DNA of 64,000 bases, taken from Halotalea alkalilenta (lineage in GTDB: Bacteria > Pseudomonadota > Gammaproteobacteria > Pseudomonadales > Halomonadaceae). Shown here piece by piece: positions 44,706 through 57,216 of the stretch. Position 1 is the stretch's first letter; each line of letters starts with the position of its first letter. The stretch is from NCBI RefSeq assembly GCF_001648175.1, contig NZ_CP015243.1, positions 3,410,001 to 3,474,000 on the forward strand, read 5' to 3'. A program made the position numbers and the translations under genes. Under the pieces are notes generated by a model. The model saw only the letters and a program-made list of their open reading frames with translations. It had not been told where the DNA came from and made no database searches.

Positions 44706-45107
44706 TCACTCCACCCGATCGATATCACACAGCAGCGGGTGCTGGCACTCTCGAGCGTATTCGTTGACAAGATGAGACTTGGTTTCGGCGATGTCGCGGG
44801 TGTATATCCCGCAAGTCGCCCTTCCCTGCGTGTGGACGGCGAGCATGATCTGCACCGCCTTCTCCCTGTCCATGGCGAAAAAGGTCTGCAGTACTTCGAC
44901 TACGAATTCCATCGGCGTGTAGTCGTCGTTCAGCAGGATCACCTTGTACATCGGCGGCTCGGCCAGCTGTGGATCGCTGAGCTGCTCCGCGATGTCGCCC
45001 TCCGCCTCCTCATCGGGCCCGATCGCCTGCCCCAGGGGCCCTCGTGATGCCAGGAACCCAGGTTCATGATCTGAAGCACTGTCGAAACTTCTCTTTTCTT
45101 CGAACAT
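44706..45107 (-). CDS. clpS: ClpS adaptor of ClpAP
   Basis: ClpS recognises N-terminal Leu, Phe, Tyr and Trp degrons and hands them to ClpA. The 133-residue protein has a 50-residue acidic flexible N-terminal extension and then the ClpS fold: [20 protein letters not shown] (the N-end binding pocket begins at NDDYT), [19 protein letters not shown]. It is longer than E. coli ClpS (106), all of it in the N-terminal tail. It is followed by clpA. Confidence 0.94.
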   Translation of the reverse strand: MFEEKRSFDSASDHEPGFLASRGPLGQAIGPDEEAEGDIAEQLSDPQLAEPPMYKVILLNDDYTPMEFVVEVLQTFFAMDREKAVQIMLAVHTQGRATCGIYTRDIAETKSHLVNEYARECQHPLLCDIDRVE

Positions 45108-45438
45108 AAGTGGCCGAACCGATGAAAACAAGCAGAATGTTGAGGATTGGAACGTTACCCCAAGCGAATCCGGCGGGCACCTGCGCCCTCGAGGGCCTCG
45201 ACCGTCGGTGCGCTCGACGAAACCGATTTGCCACCCGCGCTCCCGACGACTTGATGGAAGGAGGCAACACCGCACGTTTGAGTTTGAGGGAAGGAATACG
45301 TCTTTAGCCCAAAGATGGCGTTGGCCAGCCCGGGTTGCAAGGGTCAGGGACGAAATAATCTCAATTGGCGCCATAGCCGGGATCATCTCCCGGTAACGGT
45401 GACGCCCGCCCGGACCGAGCGGCCCGGGCGGGGGGATG
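45108..45438. other. Intergenic region upstream of clpS
   Basis: About 330 bases with no supportable gene on either strand. cspD, which precedes clpS in many relatives, is absent: I find no cold-shock signature here. The region must hold the clpS promoter and the icd 3' end. Confidence 0.45.
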
Positions 45439-46695
45439 CTACATATTGGCGGCGACCGCTTCACCGAACTCCGAACACTTCAGGAGCTTGGCGTTTTCCA
45501 TCACGCGGTGGAAGTCGTAGGTCACCTCCCCCTTGGCGATGGCGTTCTCCACGCCCTGGAGGATCAAGTCGGCGGCTTCGGTCCAGCCCATGTAGCGCAG
45601 CATCATCTCGGCGGAGAGGATCAGCGAGCCCGGGTTGACCTTGTCCTGCCCCGCATACTTGGGCGCAGTGCCGTGGGTCGCCTCGAACATCCCCACCGCG
45701 TCGGAGCGGTTGGCGCCCGGTGCGATGCCGATACCACCGACCTGGGCGGCGAGCGCGTCGGAAAGATAGTCGCCGTTGAGGTTGAGGGTCGCGATGACAT
45801 CGTACTCCTCGGGACGCAGCAGCACCTGCTGAAGCATCGCGTCGGCGATCACGTCCTTGATCACGATCCGCTTGCCGGTATTGGGATTGTCGAACGCGTG
45901 CCACGGCCCGCCGTCGAGCGGCTCAGCGCCGAACGCCTCGACCGCGACCTCGTAGCCCCAGTTCTTGAACGCCCCTTCGGTGAACTTCATGATGTTGCCC
46001 TTGTGCACCAGAGTCACCGATTCGCGGTCGTTGTCGATCGCGTACTGGATCGCCTTGCGCACCAGCCGCTGGGTGCCTTCCTTGGAGACCGGCTTGACCC
46101 CGATGCCGCACTCGTCGGTGAAACGAATGTTGGTGACGCCCATCTCCTTGGTGAGGAATTCGATCACCTTGTCGGCCTCGGCGCTGCCCGCTTTCCACTC
46201 GACACCGGCATAGATGTCCTCGGAATTCTCGCGGAAGATCACCATGTCGACGTCCTGGGGCTTCTTCACCGGCGTCGGCACGCCCTTGAACCAGCGTACC
46301 GGCCGCTCGCAGACGTAGAGGTCGAGCTTCTGGCGCAGCGCCACGTTGAGCGAGCGGATGCCGCCGCTGACCGGCGTGGTGAGCGGTCCCTTGATGCTGA
46401 CCACATACTCCTGCACCGCACGAAGCGTCTCCTCGGGCAGCCAGGTGTCGGCATCATAGATGGTGGTCGCTTTCTCGCCAGCGTAGACTTCCATCCAGTG
46501 GATCTTGCGTTCGCCGCCGTAGGCCTTGGCCACGGCCGCGTCGACCGCGATCTTCATCGCAGGGGTGACATCGACGCCGATGCCATCGCCCTCGATGAAC
46601 GGGATGATCGGCTCGTCGGGTACGTTGAGGCTGTTATCGGCGTTGACGGTGATCTTCTCACCGCCGGCGGGCAGTTGGATCTTCTCGAAAGCCAT
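45439..46695 (-). CDS. icd: NADP-dependent isocitrate dehydrogenase
   Basis: Icd oxidises isocitrate to 2-oxoglutarate in the TCA cycle. The 418-residue dimeric-type enzyme has [12 protein letters not shown] (with the Ser that AceK phosphorylates in E. coli), [15 protein letters not shown], the metal-binding [10 protein letters not shown] region and [20 protein letters not shown], with NADP-type residues. It is divergent from rluE across about 130 bp. Confidence 0.97.
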   Translation of the reverse strand: MAFEKIQLPAGGEKITVNADNSLNVPDEPIIPFIEGDGIGVDVTPAMKIAVDAAVAKAYGGERKIHWMEVYAGEKATTIYDADTWLPEETLRAVQEYVVSIKGPLTTPVSGGIRSLNVALRQKLDLYVCERPVRWFKGVPTPVKKPQDVDMVIFRENSEDIYAGVEWKAGSAEADKVIEFLTKEMGVTNIRFTDECGIGVKPVSKEGTQRLVRKAIQYAIDNDRESVTLVHKGNIMKFTEGAFKNWGYEVAVEAFGAEPLDGGPWHAFDNPNTGKRIVIKDVIADAMLQQVLLRPEEYDVIATLNLNGDYLSDALAAQVGGIGIAPGANRSDAVGMFEATHGTAPKYAGQDKVNPGSLILSAEMMLRYMGWTEAADLILQGVENAIAKGEVTYDFHRVMENAKLLKCSEFGEAVAANM

Positions 46696-46823
46696 GTTCT
46701 CTCTCTCGTCTATCGATAGTCGTAGTAATAGGTATTATCGGCTCGGTCCACGAGTATAGACTTCGATCCTAAGCCCTTGATAGGCCATTTACTTTCGACC
46801 AAAGGCGGATTGCGCCGACTGTC

Positions 46824-47426
46824 ATGAGCTCGATCTACCTGCTGCATAAACCCTATCTGACGCTGTCGCAATTCACCGACGCGGCAGCTCCCGACGGCGC
46901 GCCGCGCGCGACGCTCGCCAAGCTGATCACGATCCCGGGAATCTATCCCGCGGGGCGGCTCGACTACGACAGCGAAGGACTGCTGTTGCTCACCGACGAC
47001 GGCGCCCTGGCCGCCCGGATCACCCATCCGAAGCACAAGCAGCCGAAGACCTACTGGGTGCAGGTCGAGGGCATTCCCGCGGCCAGCGCGCTCGAGTCCC
47101 TGCGCAAAGGCGTGATGCTCAACGATGGCCCCACCCTTCCGGCCAAGGCGCGCATGATCGCGCCGCCCTCGATTCCCGAGCGGGTGCCGCCGATTCGCAG
47201 CCGGACCGAGATCCCCACCCGGTGGCTCGAACTGACCATCGTCGAGGGGCGCAACCGGCAGGTAAGGAGAATGACCGCGCATGTGGGCCATCCGACCCTA
47301 CGCCTGATACGCGTAGCGATCGGCGGATGGCGTCTCGATGGCCTCGCCCCGGGGCAATGGCGGCGCGAAACGCTCCATGCGCCGGTGGGAGCGGTGCCGC
47401 GCAGGCCGCCGGGGCGACGGCGCTGA
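46824..47426 (+). CDS. rluE: 23S rRNA pseudouridine-2457 synthase
   Basis: RluE isomerises U2457 of 23S rRNA. The 200-residue RsuA-family protein lacks an S4 domain, as in E. coli RluE. It has the catalytic Asp in [23 protein letters not shown], and the C-terminal motif [23 protein letters not shown]. It is next to icd as in E. coli. The C-terminal end is basic (RRPPGRRR). Confidence 0.93.
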   Translation: MSSIYLLHKPYLTLSQFTDAAAPDGAPRATLAKLITIPGIYPAGRLDYDSEGLLLLTDDGALAARITHPKHKQPKTYWVQVEGIPAASALESLRKGVMLNDGPTLPAKARMIAPPSIPERVPPIRSRTEIPTRWLELTIVEGRNRQVRRMTAHVGHPTLRLIRVAIGGWRLDGLAPGQWRRETLHAPVGAVPRRPPGRRR

Positions 47427-47448
47427 AACGGGGATTTTCGCCGCGGTG

Positions 47449-47477
47449 TTAAGCCCGGCGCGCGCATCGGGTATAAT
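47449..47477 (+). promoter_or_regulatory. Sigma70 promoter of mnmA
   Basis: A perfect -10 TATAAT (47472-47477) is preceded 17 bases upstream by TTAAGC (47449-47454). Transcription would start near 47484, upstream of both candidate mnmA starts (47501 and 47571). Confidence 0.6.
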
Positions 47478-47500
47478 CCTCGCCCATTCATCAGCGTCCG

Positions 47501-48747
47501 ATGGCGCTGGGACTCGAGTCTAGCGGCCCGCCCGGAGCGGACGGCCGCCTCGCCTTTCACAGAGCGCAGCATGAGCCATTCCCCCCCCCAGGTGCAGATC
47601 GCGCGGCCCCCACCGCACCGCGCCCAACCACCAAGGTGATCGTCGGCATGTCCGGCGGCGTCGATTCGTCGGTCACCGCGGCGCTGCTGCTCGAGCAGGG
47701 CTATCACGTCGAAGGCCTGTTCATGAAGAACTGGGACGAGGACGACGGCACCGAGTACTGCACCGCCAAGACGGACCTGGCCGATGCCCAGGCGGTGTGC
47801 GAGCGTCTCGGCATCCGCCTGCACACCGCCAATTTCGCTGCCGAGTACTGGGACAACGTGTTCGAGCACTTCCTCGCCGAATACCATGCCGGGCGGACAC
47901 CGAACCCGGACATCCTTTGCAACCGTGAGATCAAGTTCAAGGTCTTCCTCGATTACGCACGGATGCTCGGCGCCGAGCTGATCAGCACCGGCCACTACGT
48001 GAACAGCGACGAACAGGGGCGGCTCTACAAGGGGCTGGACGCGAACAAGGACCAGAGCTATTTCCTTCACGCCGTCGGGCACGAGGCGCTGGCGAAGAGC
48101 CTGTTCCCGCTCGGCGCGATGGAGAAGAGCGAGGTTCGCGCGATCGCCACGCGGCTCGGCCTCGCCACCGCGCGCAAGAAAGACTCCACCGGGATCTGCT
48201 TCATCGGCGAGCGGCGCTTCTCCGATTTCCTGCGCCAATACCTACCGGCCCAGCCGGGCGCGATCGAAACCCCGGAGGGGGAGCGGATCGGTGAACACGT
48301 GGGGCTTATGTATTACACCATTGGCCAGCGTCAGGGGCTCGGCATCGGCGGCCTCGCCAATCATCCCGAAGCGCCTTGGTACGTCGCCGGCAAGGATCTC
48401 GAGCGCAACGTGCTGGTGGCGGTGCAGGGCAAGCATCATCCGCTGCTCTATGCCGACGAACTGCTCAGCGAGCCGGTCAGCTGGGTCGCGGGCCGGGCTC
48501 CGGCGGGCATCGAAAGCGGCCTCGCCTTGACCGCGAAGGTACGCTACCGCCAGCGGGACCAGGGCTGCCGAGTGCGCCTCGATGCCGACGGCGGTGTCAG
48601 GGTCGAATTCGACACGCCGCAGCGGGCCATCACGCCCGGGCAGTCACTGGTGCTCTACGACGGCGAACGCTGCCTCGGTGGCGCAGTGATTCGCCAGGCG
48701 CTGGCGAGCGATGCCTGCCGGGCGCGCGTAGCCGAGGAGTTTTCCGC

Positions 48748-48751
<4 letters not shown>
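47501..48751 (+). CDS. mnmA: tRNA-specific 2-thiouridylase MnmA
   Basis: MnmA makes the 2-thio group at wobble U34 of tRNA Lys, Glu and Gln. The conserved domain starts about residue 45 with [13 protein letters not shown] (PP-loop), then [10 protein letters not shown], the catalytic Cys in [19 protein letters not shown] and the second Cys in [11 protein letters not shown]. From the PP-loop on the length equals E. coli MnmA. The in-frame ATG at 47501 gives an odd 44-residue Pro/Ala extension. An ATG at 47571 looks better (MSHSPP) but is one base out of frame because of a C9 tract at 47581-47589. hflD overlaps the stop by four bases. Confidence 0.93.
47581..47589 (+). repeat. C9 homopolymer near the mnmA start
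   Basis: Nine C residues follow ATGAGCCATT. With ten (or seven) C residues the ATG at 47571 would be in frame with mnmA; with nine that frame ends at a TGA about 20 codons later. Such tracts vary by slipped-strand replication and are also prone to sequencing error. Confidence 0.8.
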
Positions 48752-51952
<3,201 letters not shown>

Positions 51953-52044
51953 ACGATTCGTCCACGGCGGTGCCTCAGAGAAAGCGCCATGGCGCTGACT
52001 CTGATCTTTTCTATAGTGTCGGAACCCATCAACGCTTAGAATGG

Positions 52045-52067
52045 GATTGAAAACAGTGTTTTCAATC
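52045..52067. promoter_or_regulatory. Perfect 23-bp palindrome upstream of slyB
   Basis: GATTGAAAACA-G-TGTTTTCAATC has 11-bp perfect arms around one base, about 45 bases before the slyB ATG and about 30 bases after a TATAGT -10-like element (52012-52017). It has the form of a dimeric repressor site. Half of it (AACAGTGTTTTC) recurs upstream of the first OmpW-like gene. Confidence 0.6.
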
Positions 52068-52112
52068 GTCGCGACGCATGCGCGCGATGCTTTGAGCCTT
52101 AGGAGACCTTGC

Positions 52113-52577
52113 ATGAACCGTTATATCAAGATCGCCGCCGTCGCTGCACTGGGTTCCATCGCCCTTGCCGGCTGCGCCAACCAGCCCTACTCGGGCAACA
52201 CCTACAGTGGCGCCCAGGCACAGACCGCTCAGAGCGTCAGCTACGGCACCATCACCGGCATCCGTCCGGTGACCATCCAGGATGACAGCAGCGGCTTCGG
52301 CGGTATCGGCGGCGCGGTTCTCGGCGGCCTGCTCGGTAACCAGGTCGGCGGCGGCTCGGGCCGTACCATCGCCACCGCCGTCGGTGCGATCGGCGGCGCC
52401 GTCGCCGGCAACCGTGTCGAGGGCAGCATGGACCGCACCGCCGGCATGGAAGTGCAGGTCCAGCGCGACGATGGCCAGAACCTGGTGATCGTCCAGCAGG
52501 CCGACAACACCTACCAGGTCGGCCAGCGCGTGCGTCTGGTCGGCTCCGGCACCAGCCTGCGCGTCGCGCCCTACTGA
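52113..52577 (+). CDS. slyB: Glycine-zipper outer-membrane lipoprotein, SlyB-like
   Basis: A 154-residue lipoprotein with the lipobox LALAGC (Cys about residue 21). The central region is a double glycine-zipper helix pair (GGIGGAVLGGLLGNQVGGGSGR, in two blocks, about residues 63-85, then VGAIGGAVAGNRVEG). A C-terminal SH3-like part follows. This is the SlyB/OsmB/Pcp family, structural stress-related lipoproteins. TTAGGAGAC upstream fixes the ATG at 52113. Confidence 0.88.
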   Translation: MNRYIKIAAVAALGSIALAGCANQPYSGNTYSGAQAQTAQSVSYGTITGIRPVTIQDDSSGFGGIGGAVLGGLLGNQVGGGSGRTIATAVGAIGGAVAGNRVEGSMDRTAGMEVQVQRDDGQNLVIVQQADNTYQVGQRVRLVGSGTSLRVAPY

Positions 52578-52639
52578 GTTTACTGAGCGCGTTTTCCTGG
52601 AGGTATCGGCGCCCTCGCGGGCACCGGCCGCATGCTGAC

Positions 52640-52674
52640 GGGCCCCACTCCTTCGGATGGGGCCCGACTTTTTT
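52640..52674 (+). terminator. Rho-independent terminator of slyB
   Basis: GGGCCCCA pairs with TGGGGCCC across a 10-base loop and is followed by GACTTTTTT, a standard intrinsic terminator about 60 bases past the slyB stop. Confidence 0.85.
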
Positions 52675-52835
52675 GGCCGCCAGCTCGGCGGAAAGCGGCC
52701 CCGGCTGACTCTGCCCTGCCCCTCCTGCCCCTCCCCCGGCTATCCCCTGAGAGTGCAGATTGGATTAAGCTGGCCGTGGCCCACGGAAGCGACCGTGAAA
52801 GACCCAAAAAAAGCCAGCATCGCAGGGAAGCCCGA

Positions 52836-53819
52836 ATGAAACGTCTCGCCGCACTGCCTTTCGCACTCTTGCTCATCGCCCCACCCGCCATATCGCTCGC
52901 CCACGCCGAGGTACTATCGCTCAAATGGGACAATGACCTGTTGGCAGGCGAAGACGGGCACTACACCAATGGCCTCGAATTCGCATGGGGCTTCATTGCC
53001 GACGAGCAGCATTGGACCCAGCGTTTCTCGCGTGCGATTCCTCTGTGGTCGGGCGATGCCAGCGCGGTGAGCTATCGTTTTGGCCAGCAGATGTACACCC
53101 CGGAGAAGATCGACGTCCGCGCACTGCAGCCCGATGATCGTCCCTACGCCGGCTATCTCTACGCCGGACTATCGCTCTACAAGCGCCACCAAAGCGGTGC
53201 GGTCCGGGTAGCCGAGAGCCTGGGATTCGACGTCGGGATCGTCGGCCCCGCCGCAGGCGCCAAGCCGATCCAGCGCGGCGTGCACGAGGTGACCGGAAGC
53301 GATAGGCCCGAAGGTTGGGGCAACCAGCTCGGCAACGAACCGATCCTGAGCCTGACCTACCAGCGCGCCTGGTGGCTGCACCACGGGCTCGGCGATGGTT
53401 TGGCCTTCGAGTATGGCCCCAACCTGGGCTTCGCCGTCGGCAACCTCTACGACTATCTTTCGCTCGGGCTTGGTGTGCGCATCGGCAACCGCTTGGATGG
53501 CCTCTTCGCCACGCCGGGCAATGCTCCCTACTCAAGCTTCGAGCCGCTGTTCACCACCGGCCCAGGGCTTGGCTGGTACCTTTTCGCCGGTGCCAATGGC
53601 CGTTTCATGGCGCACAACCTGCTGCTCGACGGCAACACCTTCGAATCGAGCCACAGCGTCGACCGGCGCAGCTGGGTCAACGATCTGACCCTGGGCGGTG
53701 CGCTGACCTTCGACAGCTGGAACCTTGCCCTGACGCTGACCAATCGCTCTCGCGAGTTCGAAGGCCAGGATGGCGACGACACCCTCGGCAACCTGACCCT
53801 CTCGACCTGGCTGCGCTAG
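52836..53819 (+). CDS. Outer-membrane lipid A deacylase-like protein (LpxR family)
   Basis: A 327-residue precursor with a signal peptide (LAALPFALLLIAPPAISLAHA, cut near residue 24) and an LpxR/DUF2219 beta-barrel. LpxR removes the 3'-acyloxyacyl chain of lipid A in Salmonella. The active-site residues of the family appear as LKWDNDLLAG (Asn/Asp), HYTNGLEF and DRPYAGYLYAG. The last residue is Arg (STWLR), whereas outer-membrane barrels usually end in Phe, a mild oddity. It is a single gene between slyB and the cyd operon. Confidence 0.82.
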   Translation: MKRLAALPFALLLIAPPAISLAHAEVLSLKWDNDLLAGEDGHYTNGLEFAWGFIADEQHWTQRFSRAIPLWSGDASAVSYRFGQQMYTPEKIDVRALQPDDRPYAGYLYAGLSLYKRHQSGAVRVAESLGFDVGIVGPAAGAKPIQRGVHEVTGSDRPEGWGNQLGNEPILSLTYQRAWWLHHGLGDGLAFEYGPNLGFAVGNLYDYLSLGLGVRIGNRLDGLFATPGNAPYSSFEPLFTTGPGLGWYLFAGANGRFMAHNLLLDGNTFESSHSVDRRSWVNDLTLGGALTFDSWNLALTLTNRSREFEGQDGDDTLGNLTLSTWLR

Positions 53820-53884
53820 CGTCATCCGCACCAACGCCGACGCCGGCAAGGAAAACCTCCCTCGCCGGCGTCGGCGTGTGCCGC

Positions 53885-53995
53885 TCAGTCGTTCCATTCA
53901 CCCTCGAGCGGCTCCTGGCGGTCGAAGACCACTGCGGAGAGAACCGCGCAGAGCGCGAAGAGCATCACCAGGACGATCCATACGAAGTACCACAT
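53885..53995 (-). CDS. cydX: CydX/CbdX-type small subunit of cytochrome bd oxidase
   Basis: A 36-residue membrane peptide: MWYFVWIVLVMLFALCAVLS then a short polar tail (DRQEPLEGEWND). The W-Y-F-x-W start is the CydX hallmark. In E. coli CydX is a single-helix subunit needed for bd oxidase stability and activity. AGGGGGACAGCAAC precedes the ATG. It lies 31 bases after cydB in the same operon. It is too short for most automatic gene calls. Confidence 0.88.
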   Translation of the reverse strand: MWYFVWIVLVMLFALCAVLSAVVFDRQEPLEGEWND

Positions 53996-54026
53996 GTTGC
54001 TGTCCCCCTTTTATCGGGTCATGGAG

Positions 54027-55157
54027 TCAATAGAGCGCGTGTGCGTCACGTTCGATCTCGGCCACGCGCACCCGCCTCCACATCTTGACGTAGCACCAGC
54101 TGGTATAGGCGAGGATGACCGGCGTCATCACCAACGCGACCCAGAACATCACCGACAGGGTCAGCTGGCTCGAGGTCGCATCCCATAGCGTCAGGCTCGC
54201 CTCGGGCTGAAGACTTGAGGGCATCAGGAACGGGAACATCGCCACCCCCGCGGAGGCGATCACCGCGGCCACGCTCAACGAACTGGTCACCAGCGCCAGG
54301 CCCGAGCGTGAGCCCCAGGCCAAAAACCAGGTGGCCAGAATCATCACCATCCCCAGCATCGGCGCGAGCCACGCGTGGATTCCCACGCCGTCGAGCCAGG
54401 CGGCTCCGACCACCTGCTTGTCGAGCAGACGCATCGCGCCCGAAGCGTCCCCGATCGCGGCGAGCCGATAGCCCATGCCCGAGGCGATCATCCACACGCC
54501 AGCGAGCAGATAGAGCATCAGCAGAAGCGGCCCGGCGCCGAGTACTATGCGTCTCGCCCGCATGGCGACCCGCTCATCGGCTCGCGCCATCAGCCAAACC
54601 CCGCCATGAATGCTGAGCATCAGTACCGAGACCAAGCCGCAGAGCAGCGCGAACGGATTGAGCAGCCCGAAGAAGCTGCCGGCGTAGCTCGCCCGCATCA
54701 GCCCATCGACCTCGAGCGGCACGCCCTGGAGCAGATTGCCGAAAGCGACGCCGAAGACCAAGGCGGGTACCAGACTGCCGAACCAGATCAGCCAGTCCCA
54801 GCTGGCACGCCAGCGAGTCGACTCGATCTTCGAGCGGTAGTCGAAACCTACCGGGCGGAAGAACAGCGCCAGCAGTACCAGCAGCATCGCAAAGTAGAAG
54901 CTTGAGAACGCGATCGCATAGACCACCGGCCAAGCGGCGAAGATCGCCCCACCGGCGGTGATCAGCCAGACCTGGTTGCCATCCCAGTGCGGCGCGATGG
55001 TATTGATCGCCGAGCGCCGCTCGGCGTCACTGCGCCCCACCACCGGCAGCAGGATGCCGGTCCCCATGTCCATGCCGTCGGCGATCGCGAAGCCGATCAG
55101 CAGCACGCCGATCAAGCACCACCAGATCAATTTGAGCAGTTCGTAGTCGAGCATCAT
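54027..55157 (-). CDS. cydB: Cytochrome bd ubiquinol oxidase subunit II
   Basis: CydB stabilises the haem-bearing CydA in the high-affinity bd terminal oxidase. The 376-residue protein has about eight membrane helices and matches E. coli CydB in LIGFAIADGMDMGTGILL, IAPHWDGNQVWLITAGGAIFAAWP (two blocks), FRPVGFDYRSKIE and FGNLLQGVPLEVDG. An ATG-ATG start leaves a one-codon ambiguity. Confidence 0.96.
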   Translation of the reverse strand: MMLDYELLKLIWWCLIGVLLIGFAIADGMDMGTGILLPVVGRSDAERRSAINTIAPHWDGNQVWLITAGGAIFAAWPVVYAIAFSSFYFAMLLVLLALFFRPVGFDYRSKIESTRWRASWDWLIWFGSLVPALVFGVAFGNLLQGVPLEVDGLMRASYAGSFFGLLNPFALLCGLVSVLMLSIHGGVWLMARADERVAMRARRIVLGAGPLLLMLYLLAGVWMIASGMGYRLAAIGDASGAMRLLDKQVVGAAWLDGVGIHAWLAPMLGMVMILATWFLAWGSRSGLALVTSSLSVAAVIASAGVAMFPFLMPSSLQPEASLTLWDATSSQLTLSVMFWVALVMTPVILAYTSWCYVKMWRRVRVAEIERDAHALY

Positions 55158-55214
55158 CGCTTCCTCGGTATCCCAGGCCGCCGGCGCGGGCGGCGCATTC
55201 TTTCGTCTTGTGTC

Positions 55215-56801
55215 TCAGACGCCGCTTGCCAGGCTCTGCACCGGCTCGCTGGTACGCTGCTCGTGGTGATAGCGCCCGGTATGCAGCGACGAGGGACCGA
55301 GCCGCGCGAAGCGGAACATCAGCCACATCTCGACGATGAGAAGACCGGTGTAGACGGCGATGAAGCCCAGCAGCGAGATCCAAAGATCACGTGGCTCGAG
55401 CGACGAAACCGCCATGAAGGTGGGCAGCATCTCGCCGATCGACCAGGGCTGGCGGCCGAACTCGGCGACGAACCAGCCGGCTTCGGCGGCGATCCACGGC
55501 AGTGGAATCGACCACAGGCACAGGCGCAGGAACTTCGGATGCTCGATGAAACGCCGCTTGAGGCTGATCCAGACAGCGAAGGCGAACACCGCGAGCATCG
55601 CCACGCCCGCGGCGACCATGATGCGGAAAGCGAAGAACAGCGGAGCTGCGTTGGGAATGCTGTCGCGTGCGGCCTGCTCGATCTGGGCGAGCGTCGCGCT
55701 AGCGGGATCCTCGGTGTAACGAAGCAGCAGCATGCCGTAGCCGATATCCGCGACGTGCTGGTCCAGGATCGCCCGGGTCTCGCTGGAATCATCCCCTTCG
55801 CGGATTCGCACCAACGCGGAATAGCCGACCGCGCCACTGGCGATGCGCTGGACGTTCTCCTCGATCAGATCCCGAAGCCCGGTCACCGGGGTATCGAAGG
55901 AGCGCGTCGCGATCAGCCCGAGCAGATAGGGTATGCGCAGCGCGTAACGGGTCTCCTGCGCCTCTTGGTCGGGAATGCCGAACACAGTGAACGATGCCGG
56001 CGCGGGCGCGGTATGCCACTCGCCCTCGATCGCCGCCAGCTTGTATCTCTGCACCTCGCCTAGCGCATAGCCCGATTCATCGCCGAGGAAGGTCACACCG
56101 AGCGTCGAGCAGAGCCCGAAGATCGCGGCGAGCCGAAACGAGCGCTTGGCGAAAGCGAGATCCCGCCCCTTGAGCAGGTACCAGGCGCTGATACCGAGCA
56201 CGAACAGCGCACCGGTGACATAGCCTGCCATCACGGTATGGACGAACTTGACCTGCGCCACCGGATTGAAGATCAGCTCAGACAGGCTCTCCATCTCCAT
56301 GCGCATCGTATCGGGATTGAACACCGCCCCCACCGGATGCTGCATCCAGCCGTTGGCGACCAGGATCCAGAGCGCGGAGAAGTTAGAGCCGAGCGCGACC
56401 AGCCAGGTCACCACCAGGTGCTGGCGCTTGCTGAGCCGGTCCCAGCCGAAGAAGAACATGCCGACGAAGGTCGACTCGAGGAAGAAGGCGACCAGGCCTT
56501 CGATCGCCAGCGGCGCACCGAAGATGTCACCGACATAGTGGGAGTAGTAGGACCAGTTGGTGCCGAACTGGAACTCCATGGTCAGCCCAGTGGTGACCCC
56601 GAGGGCGAAATTGATCCCGAACAGCTTGCCCCAGAACTTGGTCATGTCCCGATAGATGGTCTTGCCGGTGACCACGTAGGTGGTCTCCATGATGGCCAGC
56701 ATCACGGCCAGTCCCAATGTCAGCGGCACGAAGATGAAGTGATACATCGCTGTCAGCGCGAACTGCCAGCGGGATAGCTCTACCAGGGATTCAGAGATCA
56801 T
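55215..56801 (-). CDS. cydA: Cytochrome bd ubiquinol oxidase subunit I
   Basis: CydA carries haems b558, b595 and d and oxidises ubiquinol while reducing oxygen to water. The 528-residue protein has the haem b595 His in TAMYHFIFVP (about residue 21), the b558 His in KFVHTVMAGY, and the quinol-binding Lys-Glu pair in YKLAAIEGEW; a long quinol loop follows, as in E. coli (522). The ATG at 56801 fits the family. cydA-cydB-cydX form one operon on the minus strand. Confidence 0.96.
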   Translation of the reverse strand: MISESLVELSRWQFALTAMYHFIFVPLTLGLAVMLAIMETTYVVTGKTIYRDMTKFWGKLFGINFALGVTTGLTMEFQFGTNWSYYSHYVGDIFGAPLAIEGLVAFFLESTFVGMFFFGWDRLSKRQHLVVTWLVALGSNFSALWILVANGWMQHPVGAVFNPDTMRMEMESLSELIFNPVAQVKFVHTVMAGYVTGALFVLGISAWYLLKGRDLAFAKRSFRLAAIFGLCSTLGVTFLGDESGYALGEVQRYKLAAIEGEWHTAPAPASFTVFGIPDQEAQETRYALRIPYLLGLIATRSFDTPVTGLRDLIEENVQRIASGAVGYSALVRIREGDDSSETRAILDQHVADIGYGMLLLRYTEDPASATLAQIEQAARDSIPNAAPLFFAFRIMVAAGVAMLAVFAFAVWISLKRRFIEHPKFLRLCLWSIPLPWIAAEAGWFVAEFGRQPWSIGEMLPTFMAVSSLEPRDLWISLLGFIAVYTGLLIVEMWLMFRFARLGPSSLHTGRYHHEQRTSEPVQSLASGV

Positions 56802-57216
56802 GAGGGTGTCTCGCGGTTTCGAGCGTCCACAGACGCCGCTATCGTCTATGCGATTTCTCCCTGACAAAGACCACACTCAGAGAGTGGTCATAAGTCTGCT
56901 CCTCGCCGCGCCGAGTAGGCTATCGGACAGATTGTCGCACTATAAATAGGGTCTTTATCTTCCTTCAGAGCGCTGAAAAGACCGACTGACACGAATCGAT
57001 AGTTTTTTTTCATCTTCTTCGAGGAACTTTTACAGGCTGGGGACATGACAAATCGAACAGTGTTTTCTATAGTGTGCGCACGCTCCTGAAAAGATAGGTT
57101 TCAAACCCCAGGGAGCACTTTCAGGTCCGCCACATGCCAGCAATGGTAGTGCAACGGATTCGTGACGGGCCCAGATGTTCAGGATGGGCGGATTCGCCCA
57201 GAGCAAGGAGATACGC
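56802..57216. other. Divergent regulatory region cydA / first OmpW-like gene
   Basis: A 415-base gap with no gene. For the plus strand, ATGACA (57045-57050), a 17-base spacer and TATAGT (57068-57073) make a good sigma70 promoter, giving a leader of about 140 bases that contains a small GGGCG-GATT-CGCCC hairpin just before the AAGGAG of the OmpW-like gene. TTTTCTATAGTGT at 57063-57075 is identical to 52007-52019 upstream of slyB. No FNR box (TTGATxxxxATCAA) was seen for cydA. Confidence 0.55.
57045..57073 (+). promoter_or_regulatory. Sigma70 promoter of the first OmpW-like gene
   Basis: ATGACA (one mismatch to TTGACA) and TATAGT spaced by 17 bases, with AACAGTGTTTTC in the spacer. That 12-mer equals half of the slyB palindrome, so both genes may answer to the same regulator. 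Confidence 0.5.

Noticed and set aside
45108..45438. cspD upstream of clpS
   Set aside because: Expected from relatives, but no cold-shock domain signature is present in any frame.
56802..56960. FNR or ArcA site controlling cydA
   Set aside because: No TTGATxxxxATCAA-like sequence is visible; regulation of the oxidase cannot be read from this region.
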